From the NCBI RefSeq assembly GCF_900107205.1, contig NZ_FNPC01000011.1, forward strand, positions 1 through 64,000: DNA of 64,000 nucleotides, written 5' to 3'. The position numbers and the translations under genes were made by a program. Source of the DNA: Halopenitus persicus. Lineage in GTDB: Archaea > Halobacteriota > Halobacteria > Halobacteriales > Haloferacaceae. The notes beneath the pieces were generated by a model. That model saw only the letters and a list, made by a program, of their open reading frames with translations. It did not search any database and was not told the origin of the DNA. This document shows, piece by piece, positions 34,698 through 44,120 of the stretch (position 1 is its first letter; every line of letters starts with the position of its first letter).

Positions 34698-36659
34698 TCA
34701 GGACCCGTGCCGGGTGAGACACCGCGGGAGGCCGATCAGCTCGACCGGCTCTGAGTTGTCGGGCGAGTAGACGACCATCTGGCCCTTCTCCATGTACGGC
34801 ACCTTCCCGGCGAGGGTGGTCGGGATGTTGACGCTGGAGATCGCGTCCTCGTCGCCGAGGTTCAACACGATCGTGGTGTTGATCTGTTTGAAGACCGGTT
34901 CGGCGATGTCCTGGGGGTCCTGCGTGATGAGGAACAGCCCGAGCCGCTCCTTGCGCCCCTGCTTGGCCGCCTCGGTGAACTTCCCGATCACCTTCCGCGC
35001 CTGGACGTTGTCGGCGTCCGCGAGGAAGTTGTGCGCCTCGTCCATCCCGACCAACAGCGGCGTCTCCTTGATCCGGTCGCTCGTCGGGTCGTTCGAGAGC
35101 TTGTCGTCGATCAGATACGAGGAGACGGCGAGCACGAACATCTCCTTTTGCCGCGAGGTCGGCAGGTGGTAGGTCGGGATCACGGTGAGACCGCCCGGGC
35201 GAACCAGGGTGTGGTCGAGGTCGGTGATCGGACGGGCGTCGCCGTCGAAGACACCGCCGGGAACGGCGCGAACGCGCCGTTTGACCGCGTCGAAGGTGGC
35301 CTCGTGGATCCGGCCGGATTCGTGGAGCTCCTCCTTTAAGGCCGGGTCGTCGAGGGAGGTGACGAACTGGTCGTACGTGCCCCCGTCGCCGTAGTCGCGG
35401 AAGAACCGCTTCAACAGGGTCACGAGCCCGGCGTACTGGTTGTCGTTCAGGCTCGAGCCCGCGACGAGCCACGGCCGGTCGCGCACGAGCGAGAAGGGGA
35501 TGGTGAACGCGACGCGCTCCGCGCGGTGGCCCTCGCCGGGATACGTCGCGTTCGGGGTCGTCGGCACCAGCGCGACGGTGTCGTCGTGGCCGCCGTGGGC
35601 GATCCCCTCCCGCTCGAGGCGCCGGGCGTACGCGTCGTCGATGGACGGGTTGTCGTCGTGCATCTGGGCGTACTCGTCCTGCGGGTCGAACTGCACGACC
35701 GCCATCCGGGCCTCCCGCCCGTCGTCCATCTCGTAGGTCCGGTCGGGGTCGAGGTACTGCCGGAGGACGTTCTTCGCGGCGTGGGTCTTCCCGGATCCGG
35801 TCCCGCCGGCCACGAGGGTGTGCCGGAAGACCAGCGGGTCGCCGTCGGCGTAGTCGTCGTTCAGCCGGTAGTCGACGGTCGGCGGGCTGGCCGCGGTCTC
35901 GACCGTCTCGCCGCCGACCGAGAGATGGCCGAGGAAGACCCCGTCCTCGGGGATCTTCAGGCCGGTCTTGATCTCCGCGGCGTCGGCGGCCTCCTCGACC
36001 ACCGCGCCCGGCTTCGGGACGCGGTCGGTCATCCGCCGCTTGCGGTCCCCGCCGTCGTCGTAGACGACCGACATCGGTTCCAGGTCGGCGACGAACTTGT
36101 AGTCGCGCTCGGAGAACTCCTCGCGGCGCATCTGGCGGCGGGCGTGGATCTCGGTGGCGTCGTCGGACCGGAACTCCTGGGCGTACTCGAGGCCGGTGAT
36201 CCGGCAGAAGAGGCGCTCCCCGTCCGGATAGGGGACGATCAGGTATTTTCCGAGCCGGACCGACTCGCGGTTCCCGGTCGTCACGAACGCCCGCAGCGTC
36301 GTCTCCTCGGCCTCCTCGGCGACCCGAAGCCCCTGGGAGACCGAGACGACGCCGAGCCCGTCGTCCTCGCCGGTCGCCTCGACGGCGTATCGCTCGAAGG
36401 GACTCGACTCGTCGCCGGTCGCGTCACCATCGGTGGTCGCATCGCCATCGGCGGTCGCGTTGCCGGTCGCGTCGCTGCCCGCCGTCACGTCGGCGGGCGC
36501 GTCGCCGGTCGGCGTCCCACCGTGCGCGCCGTCGCCGGCCGTCTGGCCGCCGGTTCCGGGCGGATCAGCGGCGTCCGCGGAGTCCGCCGCGTCCGAGCTC
36601 TCCCCGTCCGCCGCGTCCGCGTCGTCGGCGGAGAACTCGGTGAAGTCCTCGAGGGTCAT
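34698..36659 (-). CDS. HerA-type DNA-translocase-family ATPase
   Basis: A 653-residue AAA+ ATPase of the HerA/FtsK superfamily. An acidic Ala/Asp/Gly-rich N-terminal leader (about 1-85) contains TADGDATTDGDATGD-like repeats. A HAS-barrel-like region (about 88-210) is followed by Walker A GGTGSGKTH (about 284-292), Walker B LLVGMDEAHNF (about 532-542) and a QDPQD sensor segment. HerA works with the NurA nuclease in DNA end resection, but nurA is not adjacent, so it may be one of the other haloarchaeal HerA-like proteins. Start 36659 (MTLEDFTEF) is preferred to an ATG nine codons upstream. Confidence 0.85.
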   Translation of the reverse strand: MTLEDFTEFSADDADAADGESSDAADSADAADPPGTGGQTAGDGAHGGTPTGDAPADVTAGSDATGNATADGDATTDGDATGDESSPFERYAVEATGEDDGLGVVSVSQGLRVAEEAEETTLRAFVTTGNRESVRLGKYLIVPYPDGERLFCRITGLEYAQEFRSDDATEIHARRQMRREEFSERDYKFVADLEPMSVVYDDGGDRKRRMTDRVPKPGAVVEEAADAAEIKTGLKIPEDGVFLGHLSVGGETVETAASPPTVDYRLNDDYADGDPLVFRHTLVAGGTGSGKTHAAKNVLRQYLDPDRTYEMDDGREARMAVVQFDPQDEYAQMHDDNPSIDDAYARRLEREGIAHGGHDDTVALVPTTPNATYPGEGHRAERVAFTIPFSLVRDRPWLVAGSSLNDNQYAGLVTLLKRFFRDYGDGGTYDQFVTSLDDPALKEELHESGRIHEATFDAVKRRVRAVPGGVFDGDARPITDLDHTLVRPGGLTVIPTYHLPTSRQKEMFVLAVSSYLIDDKLSNDPTSDRIKETPLLVGMDEAHNFLADADNVQARKVIGKFTEAAKQGRKERLGLFLITQDPQDIAEPVFKQINTTIVLNLGDEDAISSVNIPTTLAGKVPYMEKGQMVVYSPDNSEPVELIGLPRCLTRHGS

Positions 36660-36805
36660 ACCTACCACACGCCGGGGCAGGGGCAAATCGCTTTCCCCCG
36701 AGCCGTCCGTGCGTCGCCGCGGACCCTCGAAGGTCCCGGTGACCCGTCGACGCCGGCGGAGGGCGGATCCCGGTGGCTAACCGTCTCGAACCCGTAGCTC
36801 CTCGC

Positions 36806-37171
36806 ATGTTGTTCGTGACCGGGCGCGGCGGCGGGACGGCGCTGACCGGGACCGTCTTCGAGCGGGGCGAGGAGCCGCCGAGCTACGCGGGCGCGCCCGA
36901 GGAGGACGCGCCGTACGTCTGGGTCTGTGACGCCTTTTACGAGGTCGACAGCGGCGGGGCCGCCCTGACGGTCGACGGCGAGGAGATCCGGATCGCCTTC
37001 GAGGAGCCGGCCCCGCGCGGCTTCGAGTCCCGGGACCGCGCGCTCGCGGCCGCCGAGGAGCACGTGAGGACGCAGTTCGCCCGGATCGGGCTCGATCCGG
37101 ACGAGGTCGAGGTCGATGTCGAGGACGCGGATCCGGGCGTGGACCCCGACGTCGGACGGAATCCCGCCTGA
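36806..37171 (+). CDS. Small acidic haloarchaeal protein (possibly DUF7113)
   Basis: A 121-residue acidic protein with APYVWVCDAFYEVDSGG in the middle, a tail rich in Asp and Val, and no membrane helix. It may belong to DUF7113, which is recalled rather than tested. No function is known. Start 36806 (MLFVTGRGGG) fits a compact beta strand; the ATG at 36773 adds 11 shadow-like residues. It diverges from the HerA-like gene. Confidence 0.55.
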   Translation: MLFVTGRGGGTALTGTVFERGEEPPSYAGAPEEDAPYVWVCDAFYEVDSGGAALTVDGEEIRIAFEEPAPRGFESRDRALAAAEEHVRTQFARIGLDPDEVEVDVEDADPGVDPDVGRNPA

Positions 37172-37210
37172 GTCGCGCTCGGTGAGTGCTCGGCAGGTTC
37201 GAGGCCACTG

Positions 37211-37495
37211 CTACGGCTCCGCTCGCTCCGCGTTCGAGGCGGCGGCACGGTCATCGGACGCCCGAAGAAGGAGGTATATCACGATCACCAACAGGAACAC
37301 GTCGACCCCCAGAAACACGGTCAACGGGGTGCCGAACCCCCACTGCCAGGCCCACTCGCTCCCGCGGTTCCGCGCGTCGGCGTAGATCCATCGACCGACC
37401 GTGGCGTACAGGATCGCGAGGCCGAGGAGGACGAGAACACCCCCGGTCGAGTACAGCTCGACGGGGACCAGGTCGGGCATCGCTTGAGCGGGCAT
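37211..37495 (-). CDS. Small membrane protein, start uncertain
   Basis: About 94 residues if started at 37495. Two membrane helices: LYSTGGVLVLLGLAILYATV and LTVFLGVDVFLLVIVIYLLL, separated by an Arg/Asp/Trp loop (GRWIYADARNRGSEWAWQWG). No function is recognised. In-frame ATGs at 37480, 37540 and 37609 are also possible; the longest version includes another hydrophobic stretch. A short duplication of ataaacgcggg occurs just upstream at about 37564-37620. Confidence 0.55.
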   Translation of the reverse strand: MPAQAMPDLVPVELYSTGGVLVLLGLAILYATVGRWIYADARNRGSEWAWQWGFGTPLTVFLGVDVFLLVIVIYLLLRASDDRAAASNAERAEP

Positions 37496-37692
37496 CGATC
37501 CGGGGCGGATCGCGTGGCCGAGAATCGATCGGAGGGGCATCACCGGAAGTCCTCGCCATAAGGTGATAAACGCGGGGGAGAACGTGACGATAAACGCGGG
37601 GAGAAACACCCCGAACGCGGGGATCTCCGATCCGAAGCGGCCGCCGCGTCGTTCGGGAACCTTTTCCCCGACGCGGGTCGCAGTGGCGAACG

Positions 37693-38712
37693 ATGCCCGC
37701 CGAGGACGACATCTCGATCGAGGAGAAACGGGTGTATGCCGGCTCCGCCGGCCGGACCGACGTCTACGTCGCCAGCGCCGACGGGCTCGTTCGGGTCGCC
37801 GTCTCGGGGGACAAGATCGGGGAGTTCGGGATGGCAGCCGACGTCACGGCACGGGACGTCGCGATCACCCGCCGACCGGCGGCGCCCGACGTGCTCGCCG
37901 TCGCGACTTCCGAGGACCTGCTGGTGGGCGCGGTCGACGAGGCGGCCGACGGCCGCAAACCGGTCGGGGGAGCGGACGAGGAGCTCGAACCGGTCGGAGT
38001 CGGACCGGCGACCGCGGTCGGCCTCCCGGGCCCGACGCGGAATCGGAGCGGCGACGGGGCCCACGAGGCTGACGCGCCGGCCCGATTCCTCGCGGCGACG
38101 GCCGACGGGGACGTCGTCTCCGTGCGGGTCGACGACGCGACCGAAGGCGGGTTCGAAACGACCGTCCTCGGGAGCGTCGACGACCCGCGGGCGATCGACT
38201 CCGGACTCGTCGCCGCCGCCGACGGCGTTCATCGAGCGACCGCGGCCGGCGGCGGAGCGATCGGAGGGTCCGGCGACGGGACGATCGGCGAAGCCGGCGG
38301 CCAGAACCGACGAACCGGTCTCGAGCACGTGGGGCTGCGCGACGCCGCGGACGTCGCCGGAGAGGGCGTGCCGCTGGCCGCGACCGGCGACGGACTCTAC
38401 TGGCTCGCGAACGGGTGGATGGAGGCGATCGAGGCCACGACGAGCCACGTGGCCGCCGACGGGGAGGGGCACGCGCTCGCCGCCACCGACGAGGGGCTGT
38501 TCGCGCACGCGGACGCCGACTGGAGCCGGGACGCCTGGGAGCACCGGTCGCTCCCGGTGGCGGGGACCGTGACGGCGCTTGCGTACGGTCCGGGGATCGC
38601 GCTGGCGGTGACGGACGCCGGCGCGCTGTGCGTCGACGCCGGGGACGGCTGGCGTCACCAGGTCCTGGGCGTCCGCGAGGTCGGCGGGATCGCGGCGCAC
38701 GCGGTGTCGTGA
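37693..38712 (+). CDS. Beta-propeller protein, HVO_0234-like
   Basis: A 339-residue protein that begins MPAEDDISIEEKRVYAG and repeats short beta motifs (GLVRVAVSGD, GDVVSVRVDD, GEGHALAATDEGLFAHAD), consistent with a beta-propeller. It resembles the haloarchaeal family named after HVO_0234 (recalled, not searched). No signal peptide or catalytic motif is seen. A low-complexity insert, GGGAIGGSGDGTIGEAGG (about 195-212), looks like a grown repeat. It is followed by prs on the same strand after 75 bases, and prs has its own TATA box. Confidence 0.65.
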   Translation: MPAEDDISIEEKRVYAGSAGRTDVYVASADGLVRVAVSGDKIGEFGMAADVTARDVAITRRPAAPDVLAVATSEDLLVGAVDEAADGRKPVGGADEELEPVGVGPATAVGLPGPTRNRSGDGAHEADAPARFLAATADGDVVSVRVDDATEGGFETTVLGSVDDPRAIDSGLVAAADGVHRATAAGGGAIGGSGDGTIGEAGGQNRRTGLEHVGLRDAADVAGEGVPLAATGDGLYWLANGWMEAIEATTSHVAADGEGHALAATDEGLFAHADADWSRDAWEHRSLPVAGTVTALAYGPGIALAVTDAGALCVDAGDGWRHQVLGVREVGGIAAHAVS

Positions 38713-38787
38713 CCGTCGAGTCGCGGGGTTCCGATCCGACCGATCGGAACGAAAACCGGTTTAAGCCGCTTCGAGAAACCCACGGAC

Positions 38788-39636
38788 ATGATCGTACCGA
38801 GTTCCGGCACGCAGACGCTCGCCGCAGCGCTCGCCGACGAGGCGGGGGTTCCGCTCGCGACGCCGACGTTCGAGCGCTTCGCTGACGGCGAGCGGCTGGC
38901 GGCCGTCCCCGAGTTCGCCGGCGAGGAGGCGACCGTCGTCGCCTCGACGGTCACCGACGGCGACTGGATCGAGCTCCTCCAGCTACAGGACGCGGTTCGG
39001 GAGGCCGGCGCGAGCGAGGTGACGACGGTGATCCCGTATCTGGGCTACGCGCGTCAGGACCGGGCGTTCAAGCCGGGGCAGCCGGTCTCGGCGCGCGCGA
39101 TGGCGCGGGCGGTCGCGACCGGAACCGACCGGATCGTCCTCGTCAACCCGCACGAGGAGTCGGTCGCGGGATTCTTCCCGGTCCCCGTCGAGGTCGTCGA
39201 CGCCGCGGGTGCGCTCGCGGAGCCGCTGCCGGAGCTGCGTGATCCCCTCTTCCTCGCGCCGGACGCCGGCGCGATCGGGATCGCCGAGACGCTTCGTGAC
39301 GCCTACGGCTCGGGATCGACCGACTACTTCGAGAAACATCGCGACCGGGAGGACGGCTCCGTGGAGATCACGCCGTCGGACGCCCCGGTGGCCGACCGGG
39401 ACGTCGTCGTGGTCGACGACATCATCGCGACCGGGTCGACGATGAGCGAGTCGATCGCGGTGTTACGGGAGCGCGGTGCCGACCGCGTCGTCGCCGCCTG
39501 CGTCCACCCGGTGCTCGCCAGCAACGCCGTGACCAAGCTTCGCGCGGCCGGCGTCGAGCGGATCGTCGGCACCGACACGGTCGAGCGGGCCTGCAGCGAG
39601 GCCTCGGTCGCCCCGGCGATCGCGGCGAACTTATAA
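38788..39636 (+). CDS. prs: Ribose-phosphate pyrophosphokinase
   Basis: Makes PRPP for purine, pyrimidine, His and Trp synthesis. At 282 residues it is the short archaeal class. It begins MIVPSSGTQTLAAALADE, has the ATP-binding YLGYARQDRAFKPGQP, metal loop LVNPHEE, and the PRPP-binding loop DVVVVDDIIATGSTMSE. A TATA-like tttaag (38760-38765) lies about 25 bases before the ATG, predicting a leaderless mRNA. Its stop TAA (39634-39636) is the start of a repeat array. Confidence 0.93.
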   Translation: MIVPSSGTQTLAAALADEAGVPLATPTFERFADGERLAAVPEFAGEEATVVASTVTDGDWIELLQLQDAVREAGASEVTTVIPYLGYARQDRAFKPGQPVSARAMARAVATGTDRIVLVNPHEESVAGFFPVPVEVVDAAGALAEPLPELRDPLFLAPDAGAIGIAETLRDAYGSGSTDYFEKHRDREDGSVEITPSDAPVADRDVVVVDDIIATGSTMSESIAVLRERGADRVVAACVHPVLASNAVTKLRAAGVERIVGTDTVERACSEASVAPAIAANL

Positions 39637-39760
39637 GCGAACTCGTGAGAAACTGATAAAGCGATTCGTGAGGCCCTATAAATGGGTGCGTGAATCCTTA
39701 TAAGCGGATTCGCGAATACTTATAAATGGGTGCGCGATCCCTTATGGGTACGCGCGACGT
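39630..39760. repeat. About 22-bp tandem array of TATA-like units, six copies
   Basis: Six imperfect units begin at 39630, 39653, 39676, 39697, 39719 and 39741. Most carry cttataag, ctataaat or cttataaat followed by a ggrtncgygaat-like half. The first unit overlaps the prs stop codon. The motif resembles a haloarchaeal TATA box, repeated about every two helical turns, between the convergent prs gene and a small membrane protein. Confidence 0.85.
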
Positions 39761-39769
39761 GCCGACGGG

Positions 39770-40030
39770 CTACGCGGCGTCGCCGTCCGGCGAGTCGTCG
39801 CCGAACAGGCGCGGCCGAAGGGTCTCGTAGCCGAGCAGGTAGACGCCGATGTACAGCGCGACCAGTCCCATCCCGAGGAACCAGGCGCCCAGCTTGAGGT
39901 TGCCGCCGGTGACGGCGTTGAGGCCGAGGTCCTCCAAGTAGAGGCCGACCGAGGAGACCAGGCCGGTTCCCAGCGTCAGCCCGAGGAGTTCGACGACTTC
40001 GACGACCTCGGGCGCGGCGAGTTTCGACAT
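39770..40030 (-). CDS. Small two-helix membrane protein, unknown
   Basis: An 86-residue protein. Two hydrophobic segments, VVELLGLTLGTGLVSSVGLY and LGAWFLGMGLVALYIGVYLL, are followed by a charged tail that ends near GDDSPDGDAA. No function is recognised. The start at 40030 (MSKLAAPEVVEV) is the natural start; 33 further upstream codons have shadow composition. It converges on the repeat array after prs. Confidence 0.65.
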   Translation of the reverse strand: MSKLAAPEVVEVVELLGLTLGTGLVSSVGLYLEDLGLNAVTGGNLKLGAWFLGMGLVALYIGVYLLGYETLRPRLFGDDSPDGDAA

Positions 40031-40176
40031 ATCGTCGCGTCGGCGCCCGAGCGACGTGAACCTTTTGAGTCGGCGGCGGTCCGGAACGACCGCGCTCGAC
40101 GCGGGAATCGAGGCGGATGGCACCGTCACGAAGTCGGAACCAAAACGTATAGCACCGTCCGTGGGCCATGGCCGGT

Positions 40177-40404
40177 ATGGCCGGGCGATACGGCGAGATG
40201 GATTACGGATCGTTGACGAAGGGCGGCGTCGCCGTCGGCGCAGTGCTGTTCGCGGTCGGCGCGGTCGCCGAGCTGACCGTCGGTGCCGGCGGCGGGATCT
40301 CCCCGACGCTGGATGCCGCGTTCCTCACGATGGAGTTCTTCGGGCCGCTCATCGCCCTTCTGTCGGTGCTCGTGTTCGGCATCGCGATGCCGCTGACCGA
40401 ATGA
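40177..40404 (+). CDS. Small membrane protein (DUF7860-like)
   Basis: A 75-residue protein with two membrane helices (GGVAVGAVLFAVGAVAELTV and FFGPLIALLSVLVFGIAMPL) after a soluble GRYGEMDYGSLTKGG start. It may belong to DUF7860 (recalled). The start is ATG 40177 or 40168. It is followed after 17 bases by the uracil-DNA glycosylase gene, so the two may be co-transcribed. Confidence 0.6.
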   Translation: MAGRYGEMDYGSLTKGGVAVGAVLFAVGAVAELTVGAGGGISPTLDAAFLTMEFFGPLIALLSVLVFGIAMPLTE

Positions 40405-40421
40405 GGTGACCGGCGGGCCGG

Positions 40422-41111
40422 ATGGACGAGACGTCGACGGAGCGGCCGGCCGAGGACCCCGACTTCCCGACGCGGAGGCACATCCTCGAGCCGGACTGTT
40501 CCCGCTGCGACCGCCTTCCCGAGGACCGGACGCGCATCGGCTGGGGAACCGGCCCCCTCGACGCGACGGTGATGGTGATCGGCGAGGCGCCGGCCGCCGG
40601 CGATCCGGACGCGGAGCGGTGGCGCGGCGGAAATCTGACGGGCCGGGCCTACACGGCGCGCCACTCCGGGCGACGCATCCGCCGGCTGTTCGAGTCGATC
40701 GGCTACGGCGACCGGACCTACTACACCAACGCCGTCAAGTGCTTCCCGCGGGACCGCGAGGCCGACGAGCCGACACACCGGGAACCGACCGCGGCGGAGC
40801 TGTCGACCTGCCGACACCACCTCCGGACCGAGCTGGAGCGCGTCGCTCCCGACGTCGTCTGTCCGACCGGCAAACACGCGACCACGTCCGTCCTCGCGAT
40901 CGGGGTGGAGACGGACGGCGACGACGGCGACACGGCGGGCGAACTCGACGGCTTCCTGGACGCGGTGCTCGAGCCGATCGACGCCGGGATCGGCGCACCC
41001 GTCGTGCCGCTTTTGCATCCCGCCTACCAGGACGTCTGGCGGGCACGGCTCGGCTACGAGGCCGACGAGTACCGGGACGCGATCGCCGAGCGACTTGCGA
41101 CGATCGCGTAA
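40422..41111 (+). CDS. Uracil-DNA glycosylase superfamily protein
   Basis: A 229-residue member of the UDG superfamily close to family 4/5, which removes uracil from DNA. IGEAPAAGDPDAERWRGGN-like motif 1 (about 47-65) and LLHPAYQDVWRAR (motif 2) are visible. CSRCDRLP near the N-terminus and later cysteines (CFPRD, CPTGKH) are consistent with a 4Fe-4S cluster. The motif 1 Glu/Ala combination differs from the classical GEGPG, so activity should be checked. It lies beside mutS in convergent orientation. Confidence 0.8.
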   Translation: MDETSTERPAEDPDFPTRRHILEPDCSRCDRLPEDRTRIGWGTGPLDATVMVIGEAPAAGDPDAERWRGGNLTGRAYTARHSGRRIRRLFESIGYGDRTYYTNAVKCFPRDREADEPTHREPTAAELSTCRHHLRTELERVAPDVVCPTGKHATTSVLAIGVETDGDDGDTAGELDGFLDAVLEPIDAGIGAPVVPLLHPAYQDVWRARLGYEADEYRDAIAERLATIA

Positions 41112-41144
41112 GCGAGCCGCTCGCGGCGATCGCTAAACGGCCGG

Positions 41145-43952
41145 CTACTCCGCGTCGTCGACTCGCCGTTGCCACTCCTGGACCCGCGTCGCGAGCTCCA
41201 GCGGCGGCGTCTCGTTGACGTCGACGTCGGCGAGCTCCTCGATCACGGCTTCGATCTCGGGATCGAGAGCGGGGGTTGGACCGCCGCGTCCGTCGCTTGC
41301 GACTGCCGTGTCGGCGTCATCGACCCGAGCGTCATTCCCGTCGCCGGCTTCGGGGTTTGACCCGTCGCCGGCTTCGGCGTCCGTCCCGTCGCCGTCCCCG
41401 ACATCGGAGTCCGCGAACGACCCGGCCGAGAGGTCGAAGACCGCCTGGGTCGTTCCGGCACCCGATCCGCCGCTCGTCCCGCCCTCGCCGCCGCGTGCCT
41501 CGATCGCCTTCTCCTCGCGGAGGCGGTCGAGCACCTCCCCGGCCCGGTCGACGACCGGGTCCGGAACGCCGGCGATGTCGGCGACGTGGACGCCGTAGGA
41601 CCGGTCGGTCGGTCCCTCGCGAACGGTCCACAGGAAGGTGACGTCGCCGTCGCCGTCGGCTTCGGTTCCGCCGTCGTCGACCGCGACGTGGACGTTCTCG
41701 ACGCGCGGGAGGTGGTCCGCGAGCGTCGTGAGCTCGTGGTAGTGGGTCGCAAACAGCGTCCGGGCGCGCACCCGGTTGTGGAGGTACTCGGTGGCGGCCC
41801 ACGCGATCGAGATCCCGTCGTAGGTCGCCGTCCCGCGGCCGACCTCGTCGAGGATGACCAGCGACTCCTCCGTCGCGGAATGGAGGATGTTCGACAGCTC
41901 CTGCATCTCGACCATGAACGTCGACCGGCCCTGTGCGAGCTCGTCGAGCGCGCCGACGCGCGTGTAGATCCCGTCCACGAGGCCGATGCGGGCCGACCGA
42001 GCCGGGACGAAGCTCCCGATCTGGGCAAGCAGCGTGATGAGCGCGGCCTGGCGCATATACGTCGACTTGCCGCTCATGTTCGGGCCGGTGACGATCAGGA
42101 AGCCGCGGTCCTCGTCGAGCCGGAGGTCGTTCGGGACGAAGTCGGTCGTTCGCTCGACGACGGGGTGCCGTCCCGCCTCGACGTCGAGCACGCCGGGGTC
42201 GGCGACCGTCGGCCGCGTCCAGTCGTTGGCTGCGGCGTGCTCCGCGAGCGAGCAGAGACCGTCGAGTTCCGCCAGCGCCCGGCCGACGGACTGCAACAGC
42301 CCGGACCGGGTCGCGACGCGCTCGCGCAGGTCGTCGAACAGCTCGGTTTCACGCTCCTCGCGCGCCTCCTCGATCCGGAGGATCTCCCGCTCGCGCTCGC
42401 GGAGCTCCTCGGTGACGAACCGCTTCGAGTTCTTCAGCGTCTTGATCTCCCGGTAGGCGTCGGGAACCCCGTCGGCCGAGGACTTGCCGACCTGGATGTA
42501 GTAGCCGTCGGTCTTGTTGCGGTCGACGGTGACGTGCGAGAGGCCGTGGCGGCGCTTCTCGCGGTCGGCCAGGCCGTCGAGCCACTCGAGCGCCTCCTCG
42601 TGGCGGTCGATCAGCTCGTCGAGATCGGCGTCGTAGCCGCGTGCGATGACGCCCTGTCCGGCCGTACTCGGGGGATCGTCAGCGAGCGCGTCCGCGAGTT
42701 CCGTCCGAAGGTCGCGTGCGGCCTCGCGGTCGAGGCCCGCAAACACGGCCGCGATCGGCGAGTCCGCAAGCGGCGTTTCCGCGATCGCCTCGGTGAGTTG
42801 CGGCAGGATCGCGAGCGTGTCGCGGACCGACAGCAGCTGCCGCGGGCCCGCGCTGCCCGAGGTGGCCCGGGCCGCCAACCGCTCGAGATCGTAGGCTCCC
42901 TCGAGGACCTCCCGGAGCTCGTCGCGGGCGAGCGCGGCGGCCGCGAGCGCTTCGACGGCGTCGTGTCGCCGCCGCAGCTCGGCGGCGTCCCGGTGCGGAC
43001 GCGTGATCCACTCGCGGAGCAGCCGGCCGCCGGCGCTCGTGACGGTGTGATCGACCGTCTCGAGCAGCGAGCCGTCCGACGTGCCGCGGATCGTCTCGGT
43101 CAGCTCGAGGTTGCGCTGGGTCGTCGCGTCGAGCGCGACCCGGTCGGCGTCCCCGTCGGTCCGTAGCCGGGTGATCGACGCCAGGACGCCGGCGCCCGTC
43201 TCCTCGACGTACGCGAGCGCGGCGCCGGCGGCGCGAATCGGCAGGTCCGAATCCAGCCCGACCCCCTCCAGAGCTCCGTCGCCGAACTGGTCACGGACCG
43301 TTCGCCGCGCTCGTCCCGGGGCGAACGCCTCGCTCGTGTGTACCGAGAGCGTGGTCTCGACCGCCTCGCGGATCCCCTCGAGCAGCGCGTCGTCCTCGCG
43401 CACGCCGGGGCCGGGGACGATCTCCGCCGGATCGTGACGGTACAGCTCCGACCGGAGCTCGGCGGCGTCGGCCGCGGTCGTCACCCGGAACCGCCCGGTC
43501 GTCACGTCGACGAACGCGAGCCCGAAGGGACCGTCGGGGTCGTCATCGCCGGTTTCGGTCGGGTCCCCACCCACGGAGCCGTCCGCCCGAACGATCGTCG
43601 CGAGGTACTGCGCCTCGGCGTCGGTCGTCTCGAGGAAGGTCCCCGGCGTGACGACCCGGGTGATCTCGCGGGCGTGGCCGTCGTCCGTCTCGTACTGGTC
43701 GGCGACGGCGACGCGGTAGCCCCGGTCGACGAGCGCCCTGACGTACGGCGTCAGGTCGTCGATCGGAACGCCCGCCATCGGGTAGGAGGACCCGTGGGAG
43801 GACTTCTGGGAGACTTTTAAATCGAGCTCCTCGCCGACCGTCTCGGCGTCCTCGGCGAAGAACTCGTAGAAGTCGCCGCACTGCATCGTCAGGAGGTCGG
43901 CGTCGGTCTCGGATTTCAGCGCGAGGAACTCCTCGACGATCCCGGTGGCCAT
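41145..43952 (-). CDS. mutS: DNA mismatch recognition protein MutS1
   Basis: A 935-residue MutS that recognises mispairs. The mismatch-binding motif GDFYEFF is near residues 26-32. Connector, lever and clamp domains follow. The ATPase has Walker A GPNMSGKST (about 620), DEVGRGTATYDG (Walker B/signature) and ATHYHELT. A low-complexity acidic insertion (Gly/Asp/Ala repeats, SDVGDGDGTDAEAGDG) separates the ATPase from the C-terminal dimerisation tail (LATRVQEWQRRVDD). MutL is not in the window. Start 43952. Confidence 0.95.
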   Translation of the reverse strand: MATGIVEEFLALKSETDADLLTMQCGDFYEFFAEDAETVGEELDLKVSQKSSHGSSYPMAGVPIDDLTPYVRALVDRGYRVAVADQYETDDGHAREITRVVTPGTFLETTDAEAQYLATIVRADGSVGGDPTETGDDDPDGPFGLAFVDVTTGRFRVTTAADAAELRSELYRHDPAEIVPGPGVREDDALLEGIREAVETTLSVHTSEAFAPGRARRTVRDQFGDGALEGVGLDSDLPIRAAGAALAYVEETGAGVLASITRLRTDGDADRVALDATTQRNLELTETIRGTSDGSLLETVDHTVTSAGGRLLREWITRPHRDAAELRRRHDAVEALAAAALARDELREVLEGAYDLERLAARATSGSAGPRQLLSVRDTLAILPQLTEAIAETPLADSPIAAVFAGLDREAARDLRTELADALADDPPSTAGQGVIARGYDADLDELIDRHEEALEWLDGLADREKRRHGLSHVTVDRNKTDGYYIQVGKSSADGVPDAYREIKTLKNSKRFVTEELREREREILRIEEAREERETELFDDLRERVATRSGLLQSVGRALAELDGLCSLAEHAAANDWTRPTVADPGVLDVEAGRHPVVERTTDFVPNDLRLDEDRGFLIVTGPNMSGKSTYMRQAALITLLAQIGSFVPARSARIGLVDGIYTRVGALDELAQGRSTFMVEMQELSNILHSATEESLVILDEVGRGTATYDGISIAWAATEYLHNRVRARTLFATHYHELTTLADHLPRVENVHVAVDDGGTEADGDGDVTFLWTVREGPTDRSYGVHVADIAGVPDPVVDRAGEVLDRLREEKAIEARGGEGGTSGGSGAGTTQAVFDLSAGSFADSDVGDGDGTDAEAGDGSNPEAGDGNDARVDDADTAVASDGRGGPTPALDPEIEAVIEELADVDVNETPPLELATRVQEWQRRVDDAE

Positions 43953-44007
43953 ATACCCACCCTCCGGCGGTCGAAAGGTAAAACGCTGCGGTCGCCGCGG
44001 CCTCCGG

Positions 44008-44095
44008 GCCGGGACTAGGACGGGGACGAGCCGGGACCAGGACGGGGATGAGCCGGGACTAGGACGGGGACGAGCCGGGACCAGAACGGGGGCCA
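44008..44095. repeat. 22-bp tandem repeat, four copies
   Basis: Units at 44008-44029, 44030-44051, 44052-44073 and 44074-44095 have core gccgggaccaggacgggg. The first and third units are identical; the second differs from them at two positions. This alternating pattern suggests a duplication of a two-unit block. The array lies between mutS and thiD, both on the minus strand. Confidence 0.92.
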
Positions 44096-44120
44096 GACGG
44101 GATCGCTCAGGACGTCGCGG

